DNA of 64,000 bases, taken from CADEED01 sp041395625. GTDB lineage: Bacteria > Pseudomonadota > Gammaproteobacteria > Steroidobacterales > Steroidobacteraceae. Positions within the stretch are counted from its first letter, which is position 1. Each line of letters starts with the position of its first letter. The translations under genes and the position numbers were made by a program. Shown piece by piece: positions 1 to 9,672 of this stretch. The stretch lies in the NCBI GenBank assembly GCA_041395625.1, contig JAWLAE010000001.1:434001-498000 (forward strand), read 5' to 3'. The notes beneath the pieces were generated by a model, which worked only from the letters and a program-made list of their open reading frames with translations, was not told where the DNA came from and searched no databases.

Positions 1-817
1 GTATCAGTTGCCATGCCCGTTCACGCAGCTCGTCGAGGTCCATGTCGTCAGGGTAGGTGTCGAGGCTCTCAGCCAGGAGCAAACGATTGTCGCTGATGGA
101 GCGATACAAGTGATGATGCTGGGGCAGGGCGGCCAATATCAAGCGCTGTCCCGCCGGTTGTGAAAAATGCTTGAGCACGGTTTCATCGACTGCGCGAAAA
201 AACCTCTCGGTATCGCGGTTCTCGGCGTCCTGCTTGACGTCGGTGGTATGCCGGGTTACTGCGCCGGACCTGCCAGGCCCGTAGGTTCGTTGCGCGCGCT
301 CACGATCCTTCGCGACCAGGTCGAGCAGTTCGACGGATGTTTGCGGCACGCCAGCAATTGGCGGAAGCTCGGTCAGCACATCACGATTACCCTCGAACAT
401 CTTGAATGCATGCCGATTCAGTCCAAGAATCTGATAGCGGTCGGCAGACTGCACGATGCGCATGAGCGGCTTGGTATGAAAGCTGTCGGCAACCACGACC
501 AGCTCTGCGACCGGGCGCTGCAGGCGGTACACGTGAAATGCTCCCGGCGCGCCCAACACCGCCAACCCGTCCGCGGTATGATTCCAGAAAGATTGATCCG
601 CGGCGAGCGCCTCGAATGGACGCATCAGTGCACGGATATCGCGTACGGAGTACTTCCTACGCAGAGAGTCTTCCAGTGCTTTTAACAAGTTGCGAAAGCG
701 GATGGGATCTTGGGCTTTTTGCGGATGCCGCCGGTGAGTGGGCTGATAGAGCGACAAGCATGGCGCTTGATGCGGGGCTTGCAGCATTGCTGGATAGTCT
801 CTTTCCAGGGAATCCAT
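1..817 (-). CDS. baeRF-domain protein (release-factor-like), 3' end outside window
   Basis: An open minus-strand frame runs from an ATG at 817 off the left edge, giving 272 visible residues. The start has a GGAG 9 nt upstream (828-831). The N-terminus carries PCLSLYQPTHRRHP followed by DPIRFRNLLKALEDSL, which I recognise as the signature of proteobacterial proteins related to archaeo-eukaryotic peptide-release factors (baeRF families). Later segments include HTADGLAVL and the stretch around AALPQHHHLYRSIS. The molecular role of these proteins is not settled; a ribosome-linked stress role is inferred by others from fold. Here it heads a block of stress genes. The frame stays open upstream to 934, so a longer N-terminus is possible but less likely. 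Confidence 0.8.
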   Translation of the reverse strand, partial: MDSLERDYPAMLQAPHQAPCLSLYQPTHRRHPQKAQDPIRFRNLLKALEDSLRRKYSVRDIRALMRPFEALAADQSFWNHTADGLAVLGAPGAFHVYRLQRPVAELVVVADSFHTKPLMRIVQSADRYQILGLNRHAFKMFEGNRDVLTELPPIAGVPQTSVELLDLVAKDRERAQRTYGPGRSGAVTRHTTDVKQDAENRDTERFFRAVDETVLKHFSQPAGQRLILAALPQHHHLYRSISDNRLLLAESLDTYPDDMDLDELRERAWQLI

Positions 818-1002
818 ATTGGCGCACTCCAGTCGATGCTTGCTATTGCAAAGTCTGGCCGATTGCTGCCGCGTTTGCTGTTGGAACAATCCCGCATTGC
901 GTTTTGCCCAGAAACCTTGAATTCTGGGCAATCACAAACAGGCTGGCTGGTCACCCGGTCAAAGCAATGGAGCGATGTTTTGGAAGGCTCTGGTAAATTG
1001 CA

Positions 1003-4000
1003 ATGACCGAGGCTCGCCTGACAATCGCCACGCGTGCGGTAGAGACGCTATTCCTTGTCTTGGCTCTGATGATCTCCCAGGCAGCTACCGCGCAAGTGTC
1101 GCGCGATGCGGCGTACTTTGCAGATGAGCTGGAGCGTCTGACGGCGACTGCTGAAAGCGTGGGTGATAAATCAGCTGAAATCGAGCGCACACTCAATGCG
1201 GCTCGCGACGCTGTGATTGAACTACGGCGACTCGAGAATGAGCGAAGGGCATTCGAACGCGTACTTGCCAGTCACGCCCCAGATGATGAGGCGTTAGCAA
1301 GACGGCTGCAGGAATTGGAGTCCGAGTATCCGGTGCCGGACAGTGGCGCCGACGTCGCGACCCTGCAGGCTCGCTTGACCCAGTTCAAGAATGAACGCGA
1401 CAGCATTCAAGAAAGCCTCGCTACGACGCGGCGTCGTTTGTCCGAGATGGCTCGTCGCAGTACTGTGCTGTCCAGCGATTTGATGGCCGCGCGCCAAACG
1501 GTCAAGTCGGAGACGGTCGAGGTTGCTCGCGGTGTCGAAAGCGACAGCATGCTTAGACGGGCGCGTTCCCTTTTTCAGGACATTGCAGGCGCGCGAGACC
1601 GTACTCGTGTCGAACTGTTGGAAATGGAGCTGTTGACGCTGCCGATTCGAACGGCCCACGAAGAGGCCCGAATAAAAGTCGACACCGAGACACTGGTCGT
1701 CCTGACGAGATCGATCGACATCATACGATCCAAGCTTCATCAATCCGACCTGCAAAAAATGCGACGTCTGGCCGCAGAGATCGGCGAAAAAATGGACCGA
1801 TCGATGACTGCGCAATCGCGCGAAGAGAGTGCGAAGAATCTCGCTTTGGCAAACGATCTTGTTGCTTTGGCGGAGAACTACTACGCGGACGAAGCGCAAG
1901 TGACCGTTACGGACAGTCAGATCGCAGATGTCGATCGGTCGTTGCGACTGATCGATCGCATCGTCGCTGCGGGGCGGGCAGACGGCGACCTTGGCTCCAT
2001 TTTACGCAGAGTTCGCACTGAGCTGCCCTCCGCCGGCATACTGAAGCGAGACATCGCAAGCGTTCAATCGCGGCAGATCAAACGCCAACTTGATGCGATT
2101 CTCTGGCAGGACGCACTCGATGCGATCGACTCGTCGACGGAGAGCGCCAGTACACGCGCCGGCGAGAGTGAGTTGGCCGAGCGCAAGTCTGTTCTCACCT
2201 CCTTGCTGGCAATGGTGGGACGCTACGACTCGACGCTCACCAGCCTGCGCGTCAAGTTGGAATCGTTGCAACTGAAGACCGCGAGTTTACGCCGCGCGCT
2301 GGATGGGCGGCTGCTATGGCTGCCAACCAACGAGGTTCTGAACAAAGCCTGGGTTGCTCAGACGGTCGCGGCTAGCGCAGAAATGCTCGACGTAAATCGC
2401 TGGCGCCGGGTTGTTGCGGATTTCCTTCAAGGTGCGATGGCACGACCCGGCGCCGCGCTTGCATTGTACTTGTCTGCTCTGGGACTGCTTTTCTACCGCA
2501 GTCAATTGCGTATGCGGCTGGCGGCGCTTGCCGCGAAAGTGAGTAACGTCCGTCACGATGCGTATTGGGTGTCGCCGCTGGCCATTTTGCTGACCGCCGC
2601 ATCCGTAGCAGCGGTGCCGCTGCTATTGGGAACCACCGGATGGTTGCTGTCCGACGCCGCTGCGACGTTTTCGATGGCTGTCGGAGCCGCGTTGATCGCT
2701 ACCGCGAACGTATGGTTGATCTTGGGTTTCTTCCGCGCGCTGGCGAGGCGAGGAGGTGTGATCCAGGCTCATTTCGGTTGGGACGATGGGCCACGTGCGA
2801 CACTCGCTGCCAATTTTGCCTGGCTGATGACTGTCATCATTCCGTGCACGTTCATCTTCACTTACGCCATGAGCATCAATGAGCCGAACAGCCAATATGG
2901 TCTGGGACGGTCGATCTTCCTTGTTATTTCGGTCGCTCTGGCAAGCGCCGGGTTTCGCATGCTGCGACCTGGGCAAGACGTCGGCAAACATATGTTCGGG
3001 CATTTTCAGTCGCATTTTCTCGAGCGATTGGCCTTTCTGATCTTCGCGCTCATTCCATTGGCGTTAGGCATTTTGACGCTTGGCGGCTTCTTCGATACGT
3101 CGGTCATACTTCAGTCCAAGATATTCGCGAGTGGGCTGTTGTTGTTGGGATCTGCGGTCTTCTATGGTGTCTTGCAGCGCACATACAATGTCTCTGCTCG
3201 TCGCCGCGCTTTGGCGCGTGCCCTGGCAAAGCGACGGTCGAATCGAATTAAGTTGGTCGAGGGTGCGCCCGACAGGTCGGTCGGAGACAACCTGCCCCAA
3301 TATCGCGAGGAAGAAATCGACGACATCAACGCAGTCAACAAAGAGGCCGAAACGGTCGTCTGGTTAGCAACGATCGTGGCGATAGCGTCCGGATTGTATT
3401 TGATCTGGAGGTCCACATGGCCCGCGCTGGACATTGCGGACTCGCTGGTGCTGTGGCAAGGCGTGCAGATTATCGACGGAGTCTCGACATATCAGCCCGT
3501 GAGTGCCGGTGATCTGATTGTTGCCGTGGCCGTGATCTTCGGCGGCTTTTTCCTGGCTCGCAATCTGCGTGGGGTGTTGGCACTGGGCATTGCGAGGAAG
3601 GTCCGGATGCGCCCGGGTGCCCGGTACGCGGCAACGACGATCGTTGGGTATGTTCTGGTCGCTGCTGGTTTGCTATTTGGGCTCAGTCGCCTGGGTCTGG
3701 ATTGGTCAAAGCTGCAATGGGTCGTTGCCGCTTTGGGCGTTGGTCTTGGCTTTGGGCTGCAGGAGATCGTCGCAAATTTTGTGTCCGGCTTGATCATTCT
3801 GTTTGAACGTCCCATCCGTGTGGGGGACGTCGTCACGATCGGAACTCTTGACGGAACAGTGAGCAAGATCGCGATTCGGGCCACCACCATTACGGATTTC
3901 GAGAAGCGTGAAGTCTTGATCCCCAATCGAGTGCTGATCACGGACAATGTGACCAATTGGACGCTCAACGATTCTGTGACGCGTCTACTGATCGAGATCG

Positions 4001-4308
4001 GTCTCGGCTACGAAACGGACGTTGCCAAGGCGACGCAGTTGATGAAGGACGTGGTGACCTCAATCCCCGACGTGCTCGCGACGCCAGAGCCCTCCGTCTA
4101 CTTTGCGGGCCATGGTGAAAGCACGTTGAACTTCGAGATTCGCGCGTTCGTCGCGTCAGTCTCCAAACGTCTTGCCACGCGCCACGCCATCAACGACGGT
4201 ATTCACAACGCACTGACGTCCGCCAAGATAAACATCGCGTTCCCGCAACGGGACATCCATATCATCGCGGACAGGAACTCGTCACAGGAAAACGCTCATG
4301 CGAGATGA
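1003..4308 (+). CDS. MscK/KefA-type large mechanosensitive channel
   Basis: This 1101-residue inner-membrane channel releases solutes on hypo-osmotic shock. It begins with a signal peptide (cleavage near ATAQ, residue 31). A long, charged, coiled-coil-like periplasmic region extends to about residue 430, followed by several membrane segments (about 480-830). The MscS core is C-terminal: the Gly/Ala-rich pore helix GVGLGFGLQEIVANFVSG, then the beta domain around FERPIRVGDVVTIG and the alpha/beta domain ending in FPQRDIHI. Length and layout match MscK/MscM rather than small MscS (about 290 residues). The ribosome-binding site is weak (GGAAGG far upstream), so the exact start is uncertain. The K+-gating specificity of MscK cannot be judged from sequence. 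Confidence 0.9.
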   Translation: MTEARLTIATRAVETLFLVLALMISQAATAQVSRDAAYFADELERLTATAESVGDKSAEIERTLNAARDAVIELRRLENERRAFERVLASHAPDDEALARRLQELESEYPVPDSGADVATLQARLTQFKNERDSIQESLATTRRRLSEMARRSTVLSSDLMAARQTVKSETVEVARGVESDSMLRRARSLFQDIAGARDRTRVELLEMELLTLPIRTAHEEARIKVDTETLVVLTRSIDIIRSKLHQSDLQKMRRLAAEIGEKMDRSMTAQSREESAKNLALANDLVALAENYYADEAQVTVTDSQIADVDRSLRLIDRIVAAGRADGDLGSILRRVRTELPSAGILKRDIASVQSRQIKRQLDAILWQDALDAIDSSTESASTRAGESELAERKSVLTSLLAMVGRYDSTLTSLRVKLESLQLKTASLRRALDGRLLWLPTNEVLNKAWVAQTVAASAEMLDVNRWRRVVADFLQGAMARPGAALALYLSALGLLFYRSQLRMRLAALAAKVSNVRHDAYWVSPLAILLTAASVAAVPLLLGTTGWLLSDAAATFSMAVGAALIATANVWLILGFFRALARRGGVIQAHFGWDDGPRATLAANFAWLMTVIIPCTFIFTYAMSINEPNSQYGLGRSIFLVISVALASAGFRMLRPGQDVGKHMFGHFQSHFLERLAFLIFALIPLALGILTLGGFFDTSVILQSKIFASGLLLLGSAVFYGVLQRTYNVSARRRALARALAKRRSNRIKLVEGAPDRSVGDNLPQYREEEIDDINAVNKEAETVVWLATIVAIASGLYLIWRSTWPALDIADSLVLWQGVQIIDGVSTYQPVSAGDLIVAVAVIFGGFFLARNLRGVLALGIARKVRMRPGARYAATTIVGYVLVAAGLLFGLSRLGLDWSKLQWVVAALGVGLGFGLQEIVANFVSGLIILFERPIRVGDVVTIGTLDGTVSKIAIRATTITDFEKREVLIPNRVLITDNVTNWTLNDSVTRLLIEIGLGYETDVAKATQLMKDVVTSIPDVLATPEPSVYFAGHGESTLNFEIRAFVASVSKRLATRHAINDGIHNALTSAKINIAFPQRDIHIIADRNSSQENAHAR

Positions 4309-4550
4309 TGACGCAATGCCGGACTAACAGCCCGACAGCGGGGGTCCGGTCCACGCGACGGACAAACGTACACAGGATTTTCCACTTTGGGCCGCAACTT
4401 GGCTCGACGCGTTACCAAAGCATGTTCAATCATGCAGAGTGCTCTACAATGGCCCGCGCCGCCCAGATCTTCGCGGTGGCGTCAGCACCAGTATCTTTGA
4501 GTGGGCCTCGTCGCGACGGTCGGCGATATCCTGAGGAACGTGGAAAGTAC

Positions 4551-5900
4551 ATGGCCAACATTGACGAGAAACTCGCACCCATCCTTGCGGACGTGTGTCG
4601 TCGCAATGCGGGGGAACGCGAATTTCATCAGGCGTTAGAGGAAGTCTTTCAGAGCCTTGGACGGGTGATCGCCAAGCATCCCGGATATGCAAAGGATGCG
4701 TTGATAGAGCGCATTTGCGAGCCTGAACGCCAAATCATATTCCGCGTTCCCTGGATCGATGATGACGGCAACGTACAGATAGCCCGCGGATTTCGCGTGC
4801 AGTTCAATTCCGCACTCGGGCCGTACAAGGGAGGAATCCGCTTCCACCCCTCAGTGAATCTCGGCATCGTCAAGTTTCTCGGTTTCGAGCAGATATTCAA
4901 GAACGCCTTGACGGGCTTGCCGATCGGCGGTGGCAAGGGCGGTTCCGATTTCAATCCACGTGGGCGTTCCGATGGCGAAGTGATGCGCTTCTGCCAGTCA
5001 TTCATGACCGAGCTCCATCGGCACCTCGGTGAATACACTGACGTTCCCGCCGGTGACATCGGTGTTGGCGGACGTGAAATCGGGTACTTGTTCGGCCAGT
5101 ACAAGCGCCTGACCAATCGCTATGAGGCGGGTGTGCTGACGGGGAAGGCGCTGTCCTATGGCGGCTCGCGCGCACGCACAGAAGCGACGGGCTACGGGGC
5201 GGCCTATTTCGTCGACCGGATGCTGCGCTCCCGGAAGACGGATTTTCAAGGCAAACGTGCGGTCGTCTCGGGTTCCGGCAATGTTGCCATCTACACGATG
5301 CAGAAGATCATCGAGTTCGGCGGCAAGATCATCGCCTGTTCGGACTCCTCCGGCTATGTCGTCGATGAGAGCGGGATAGACGTAGATCTCATCAAGGAAA
5401 TCAAGGAAATGCGGCGTGGTCGCATTTCGGAATATGCCGAACTGAAAGGCGCCGGCGTCATCTATCTCGAGCAGGCTTCCATATGGGACGTGCCGTGCGA
5501 CGTTGCCATGCCTTCGGCCACCCAGAACGAGCTGACGGGCAAGGATGCCCGGGCCTTGATAAAGAACGGCGTCATTGCGGTTGGCGAAGGCGCCAACATG
5601 CCGTGTACGCCGGATGCCGTTCGGATTTTTCAAGAAGCCGGAATTCTGTTCGCACCTGGCAAGGCCGCGAACGCCGGTGGGGTGGCCACGTCAGCGCTCG
5701 AGATGCAGCAGAACGCGTCCCGTGACAGCTGGTCATTCGAACGGACGGAAAAGCGCCTGGCCGAAATCATGACCAACATCCACGATACATGCGCCGCGAC
5801 GGCGGAAGAGTATGGTTCCCCCGGCGACTACGTACTGGGCGCGAACGTCGCGGGTTTCGTGCGGGTCGCCGAAGCCATGAAGGCGTTGGGAGTGATCTGA
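4551..5900 (+). CDS. gdhA: NADP-type glutamate dehydrogenase
   Basis: This cytosolic enzyme interconverts 2-oxoglutarate plus ammonium and glutamate. The 449-residue product matches the hexameric bacterial GdhA length. Visible motifs are GPYKGGIRFHPSV (substrate Lys93), LPIGGGKGGSDF (catalytic Lys129), DVPAGDIGVGGREIG, and the Rossmann segment VVSGSGNVAIYTMQK. The frame is open upstream to 4305, overlapping the stop of the channel gene, but those 82 codons do not resemble GdhA. The ATG at 4551 follows GAGGA and GGAAAG sequences and gives the usual MANIDEKL-type N-terminus. A leader of 242 bases separates it from the channel gene, with a TACAAT at about 4444 as a possible -10. Confidence 0.93.
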   Translation: MANIDEKLAPILADVCRRNAGEREFHQALEEVFQSLGRVIAKHPGYAKDALIERICEPERQIIFRVPWIDDDGNVQIARGFRVQFNSALGPYKGGIRFHPSVNLGIVKFLGFEQIFKNALTGLPIGGGKGGSDFNPRGRSDGEVMRFCQSFMTELHRHLGEYTDVPAGDIGVGGREIGYLFGQYKRLTNRYEAGVLTGKALSYGGSRARTEATGYGAAYFVDRMLRSRKTDFQGKRAVVSGSGNVAIYTMQKIIEFGGKIIACSDSSGYVVDESGIDVDLIKEIKEMRRGRISEYAELKGAGVIYLEQASIWDVPCDVAMPSATQNELTGKDARALIKNGVIAVGEGANMPCTPDAVRIFQEAGILFAPGKAANAGGVATSALEMQQNASRDSWSFERTEKRLAEIMTNIHDTCAATAEEYGSPGDYVLGANVAGFVRVAEAMKALGVI

Positions 5901-5969
5901 CGCAGATGTTTGTGCAATCTTTCGCTCTACGTGAATAGTGATCTGCGGCGTTCTTGAGGACTCGATACG

Positions 5970-7493
5970 ATGTGGCTTCTGAAAGCCTGTGCGGTCCTGT
6001 CGATCGTGGCCGCGTGCGCAATCGTGCTGGCGCGACTCGTTTTCGCTCTTCCGGTGGTCGATGGTCGCGTTGACGATGTCGCCCTTTCGCCCCCGGCCGA
6101 CGGCCCACTGGCCGGTCGGGCGACGCGCAATCGTCCCGGTCTGACCGGCGTTTTACCCCTGGGGAGCGGCGCCGACGCATTTGCCGCGCGTACGCTGCTG
6201 GCGGATGCCGCCGTCTCATCCATCGATGCGCAATACTACATCTGGCACGGTGACCTGACGGGCGCGCTCTTGCTCGACGCCTTGCGCCGCGCGGCAGATC
6301 GCGGCGTCCGCGTGCGACTGCTGCTGGATGACAACGGCACCTCTGGTCTTGATGCGGAAATCGCGCAGCTCGACGTGCACGAGAACGCCGAGGTCCGGCT
6401 CTACAATCCGTTCAACCTGCGCCGTTTGAAAATGCTCAGCTACGGCTTCGATTTCTTTCGCTTGAACCGGCGGATGCACAACAAGTCGTTCACCGTCGAC
6501 GGTCTCGCCACGATCGTAGGTGGCCGCAATATCGGCGACGAGTACTTCGGCATCGGCCCCACGCCGCTGTTCGTCGATCTAGACGTTCTGGCCGTCGGCG
6601 AGATCGTCCCCGAGGTGGCTGCCGACTTCGACCGCTACTGGGCCAGCCCCTCGGCCATTCCGGCGGGGGCCATCGTGGCGGCGGCGGCTGGCGATCCCAT
6701 CTCCGATCGGTTGACGCGCTGGCGCGATGATCCCCGGTTCCATGAATACAAGGCGATCCTGAAGGCTTCGGATATCATCGCGCCGCTGTCCGCGGGTAAC
6801 CTTGATCTGGAGTGGACCCACGCAGTGCTGGTCAGCGATGACCCAGTAAAAGGCCAGCGGGCTGTGCCGCGCGAGGATCTTCTAACCGGCCAGTTGACCC
6901 GCGCGGTTGGCGCCGTCGTGCGGCAATTGGACGGCGTCACGCCGTACTTTGTCCCCGGCAAGGCGGGCGTCGAAACTTTCGCCCGGCTGGAAGCGCGGGG
7001 TGTGCAAGTCCGCATGCTGACCAATTCGCTGGAGGCCACGGACGTCCTGCCAGTCCATGCGGGTTACGCCAAGCGTCGAGAGGCGATGCTCGCTTCCGGC
7101 GTCACCCTCTACGAGCTGCGTCGTCAGGCGGCGCCGGAGGTGCCCGATGATTTGGGCGTCTTCGGTTCTTCCGGGGCAAGCCTGCACGCCAAGACCTTCG
7201 CAGTCGATGGCGCGCGCATCTTCATAGGCTCGTTCAACTTCGATCCACGCTCGATCCAGCTCAACACGGAGATGGGTCTGCTGATCGACAGCGAGTCGCT
7301 CGCGAACAAGCTACATTCAGCGTTCGATGACGGGTTTGGTGGTCTCGCCTGGCGGGTCGAGGTGCAGGATGGCGAGCTGGCGTGGTTCGATCCGGCGGCT
7401 GGCAAGGTCACCTGGGAGGAGCCGGGAGCGAGCAAGTTGCGAAGCATTGCGTTGCAGATGGTCGGTTGGCTGCCGGTCGAGTGGCTTCTCTAG
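5970..7493 (+). CDS. Phospholipase D-family / cardiolipin-synthase-like protein
   Basis: This 507-residue membrane-anchored protein has one N-terminal transmembrane/signal segment (residues 4-28) and two HKD motifs: H170-x-K172-x4-D177 in RRMHNKSFTVDG and H406-x-K408-x4-D413 in SLHAKTFAVDG, the second followed by GSFNFDPRS. Two HKD sites in one chain mark phosphatidyl-transfer enzymes; the extent and the FNFDPRS motif resemble ClsC/YmdC-type cardiolipin synthases more than nucleases. The expected role is remodelling of anionic phospholipid in the inner membrane. GAGG precedes the ATG. The 3' end abuts the catalase promoter element at 7496. Substrate is inferred, not shown. Confidence 0.85.
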   Translation: MWLLKACAVLSIVAACAIVLARLVFALPVVDGRVDDVALSPPADGPLAGRATRNRPGLTGVLPLGSGADAFAARTLLADAAVSSIDAQYYIWHGDLTGALLLDALRRAADRGVRVRLLLDDNGTSGLDAEIAQLDVHENAEVRLYNPFNLRRLKMLSYGFDFFRLNRRMHNKSFTVDGLATIVGGRNIGDEYFGIGPTPLFVDLDVLAVGEIVPEVAADFDRYWASPSAIPAGAIVAAAAGDPISDRLTRWRDDPRFHEYKAILKASDIIAPLSAGNLDLEWTHAVLVSDDPVKGQRAVPREDLLTGQLTRAVGAVVRQLDGVTPYFVPGKAGVETFARLEARGVQVRMLTNSLEATDVLPVHAGYAKRREAMLASGVTLYELRRQAAPEVPDDLGVFGSSGASLHAKTFAVDGARIFIGSFNFDPRSIQLNTEMGLLIDSESLANKLHSAFDDGFGGLAWRVEVQDGELAWFDPAAGKVTWEEPGASKLRSIALQMVGWLPVEWLL

Positions 7494-7495
7494 TG

Positions 7496-7545
7496 GGTGC
7501 TACGTAGTACCGCGAATGCCAAACATCGCCGGTGCTCGCGATAAT
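7496..7545 (+). promoter_or_regulatory. Catalase promoter element: CTACGTAG palindrome plus GATAAT
   Basis: The near-perfect palindrome GGTGCTACGTAGTACC (7496-7511) is followed after exactly 28 nt by GATAAT (7540-7545), a good -10 hexamer. The same palindrome and 28-nt gap occur at 21194-21243 and 26812-26861. A further matched patch, GCTGAACGTCC at 7568, is 72 nt from the palindrome start, as is GCTGAGCGTCC in the third copy. The position fits an activator site centred near -49. The regulator is unknown. Confidence 0.65.
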
Positions 7546-7623
7546 AGGACCGGGTTAGGTTCAGGTCGCTGAACGTCCCGCGAGGACCCGGGCGATTCGC
7601 TCGATCACCAACAGGAAGAAGCA

Positions 7624-9072
7624 ATGACAGACCGAACCAAGGCGACTACCACGGATGCCGGTATACCGGTGGCGAGCGACGAGCACTCGCTGACAATTGG
7701 CGCGGACGGTCCGATCGTATTGCACGATCACTATCTGCTCGAGCAGATGGCCAATTTCAACCGCGAGCGCATCCCCGAACGCCAGCCGCATGCCAAGGGC
7801 GGCGGTGCTTTCGGACACTTCAAGGTCACCAGCGACGTCAGCGCGTATACCAAGGCCGCAGTCTTTCAGCCAGGCACACAGACCGACACGCTGATCCGTT
7901 TTTCCACGGTGGCCGGGGAACGTGGCAGCCCCGATACCTGGCGCGATCCGCGTGGGTTTTCGCTCAAGTTCTACACTACGCAGGGCAACTACGACATGGT
8001 CGGCAACAATACGCCGATCTTTTTCCTGCGGGACCCCATGAAGTTCCAGCACTTCATTCGCTCACAGAAGCGCCGGGCGGACAGCGGGCTACGCGACCAT
8101 GATATGCAATGGGATTTCTGGTCGCTCTCGCCGGAGTCGGCGCATCAGGTCACCTGGTTGATGGGCGACCGCGGCATCCCGAAAACCTGGCGGCACATGA
8201 ACGGCTACTCCAGTCATACGTACATGTGGATCAACGCCAAAGGCGACAAGTTCTGGGTCAAGTACCACTTCAAGACCGACCAGGGGATTGAATACGTGAC
8301 TCAGGCCGAGGCCGATCGTCTGGCCGGCGTCGATGCCGACTACCACCAGCGGGATCTGTTCGAGTCGATCAAGAAAGGCGCATTTCCGAGCTGGACTCTG
8401 AAGATGCAGATCATGCCGTTCGAAGACGCTAAAACTTACCGCTTCAATCCATTTGACCTGACCAAGGTCTGGCCACACAAGGACTACCCGCTGATCGAGG
8501 TTGGCAAGCTGACCTTGAATCGCAATCCTACCGACTACCACACCGAGATCGAGCAGGCTGCGTTCGAGCCGAATAACCTGGTACCAGGAATTGGTTTTAG
8601 TCCGGACAAGATGCTGCTGGGGCGTGTCTTCTCCTATGCCGATGCGCACCGCGCCCGACTCGGTGTCAATTACAAGCAGATTCCGGTCAATCGACCACAG
8701 GTGCCGGTGCACAGCTACAGCAAGGACGGCGCCATGCGGACCGAGAATGTTGCCGATCCGGTGTACGCGCCCAACTCATACGGCGGCCCAAAGGCTGACC
8801 CTACACGAGCTGCTGAAGCTGGCGTGTGGCATGCCGACGGCGACATGGTGCGTAAGGCCTATACCTTGCGAAAAGATGACGACGACTTCGGCCAGGCTGG
8901 CACCCTGGTTCGCGAGGTGCTGGACGAGGCTGCGCGCGAGCGATTGGTCGGCAATGTCGTCGGCCACCTCAAGGGCGGCGTTTCCGCACCAGTGCTCAAG
9001 CGAGCCCTCGCGTACTGGCGCCAGGTCGACGAGAAGTTGGGCGATCGAATTGCCGAGGGCGTGCAGCGCTAG
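7624..9072 (+). CDS. Monofunctional haem catalase (small-subunit type)
   Basis: This enzyme dismutates hydrogen peroxide. The 482 residues fit the small-subunit clade (KatA-like, no C-terminal flavodoxin domain). The active-site region is NRERIPERQPHAKGGGAFG with distal His56; the distal Asn is N129 in DMVGNNTPIFF; the proximal haem ligand region is GRVFSYADAHRARLG with Arg334 and Tyr338. In most relatives the segment before the His reads RVVHAKG; here it is RQPHAKG, a small deviation. AGGAAG sits just before the ATG. Its promoter carries the shared palindrome/GATAAT module, so it is probably co-regulated with the PQQ dehydrogenase and porin genes. Confidence 0.95.
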   Translation: MTDRTKATTTDAGIPVASDEHSLTIGADGPIVLHDHYLLEQMANFNRERIPERQPHAKGGGAFGHFKVTSDVSAYTKAAVFQPGTQTDTLIRFSTVAGERGSPDTWRDPRGFSLKFYTTQGNYDMVGNNTPIFFLRDPMKFQHFIRSQKRRADSGLRDHDMQWDFWSLSPESAHQVTWLMGDRGIPKTWRHMNGYSSHTYMWINAKGDKFWVKYHFKTDQGIEYVTQAEADRLAGVDADYHQRDLFESIKKGAFPSWTLKMQIMPFEDAKTYRFNPFDLTKVWPHKDYPLIEVGKLTLNRNPTDYHTEIEQAAFEPNNLVPGIGFSPDKMLLGRVFSYADAHRARLGVNYKQIPVNRPQVPVHSYSKDGAMRTENVADPVYAPNSYGGPKADPTRAAEAGVWHADGDMVRKAYTLRKDDDDFGQAGTLVREVLDEAARERLVGNVVGHLKGGVSAPVLKRALAYWRQVDEKLGDRIAEGVQR

Positions 9073-9098
9073 CGGTGCCGCCGCTCGCAGGAGAGAAT

Positions 9099-9527
9099 GT
9101 GACCAATCGAAAAGCCTTTGCGCGGCGTCTGCCCAAGGCGGCGAAAAGCACCGCCGGGCGCACCAACGCACCACAGGTTCCAGCGAATATCCGCGTGTTC
9201 GGCGTCGATCTGAGCCAGGAACAGCTTGCCAATATCCGGCACGGTCTCGGCGTGCAGCTCGGCAAGTATGCAACGTCGATCGAACGCGTCACGGTCCGGG
9301 TGTTGGATGAGAACGGACCACGGGGCGGCGCCGACAAACTGTGCCGCATCAAGGTGGTGTTGAGCGGTCTTCCGAGTGTCGTCTTCGAAAGCCAGGCGCT
9401 ATCTGCGAAGGCTGCGATCAACGGCGCACTTTCCGGCACGGAGCGGGCCGTACGCCGCAGCCTAGGACGCCGGCACACGAAGCCCATCAAGGCAGCAACC
9501 CGGGCAGCACCTCGCACATACGACTGA
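9099..9527 (+). CDS. Ribosome-hibernation-factor-like (HPF/RaiA-type) protein
   Basis: This 142-residue basic protein has a core with the S30AE/HPF pattern: IRVFGVDLSQEQLANIRHGLG, then a strand segment SIERVTVRVLDENG, then LCRIKVVLSGLPSVVFES and the helix ALSAKAAINGALSGTERAVRRSLGR. Such proteins bind the 30S decoding region and silence ribosomes in stasis. The first 30 residues are Lys/Arg/Ala-rich and divergent. I chose the GTG at 9099 because AGGAG (9089-9093) lies 5 nt upstream; another GTG at 9075 is in frame. It lies 26 nt after catalase and before the CBS/DksA pair, fitting a stress operon. Family assignment is by pattern only. Confidence 0.7.
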   Translation: MTNRKAFARRLPKAAKSTAGRTNAPQVPANIRVFGVDLSQEQLANIRHGLGVQLGKYATSIERVTVRVLDENGPRGGADKLCRIKVVLSGLPSVVFESQALSAKAAINGALSGTERAVRRSLGRRHTKPIKAATRAAPRTYD

Positions 9528-9549
9528 CGTATTCGTAAGGAGATCGCAG

Positions 9550-9672
9550 ATGTCTCTCAAATGGTATCTAAGACCACGCATCGTGTCCCTGAAATCCGAT
9601 GCCTCCGTCCTCGATGCCGCACGCGCGATCGAACACAACGGCCTTGGAGCGCCCGTGGCGGCTGCCTCGTGA
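9550..9672 (+). CDS. 40-residue CBS-domain N-terminal fragment
   Basis: An ATG at 9550 with an excellent AAGGAG (9537-9542 region) opens a 40-codon frame: MSLKWYLRPRIVSLKSDAS followed by VLDAARAIEHNGLGAPVA. The second half matches the first strand and helix of a CBS domain (typically DASVLDAARAM..N.IGA), then stops at TGA 9670-9672, where a full domain would need about 25-30 more residues. The stop overlaps the GTG start of the DksA-like gene. It may be a decayed CBS protein kept for its ribosome-binding site, or a genuine micropeptide. Confidence 0.55.
   Translation: MSLKWYLRPRIVSLKSDASVLDAARAIEHNGLGAPVAAAS

Noticed and set aside
167..685. Plus-strand frame at the left edge
   Set aside because: The minus strand encodes the baeRF-domain protein over the same bases.
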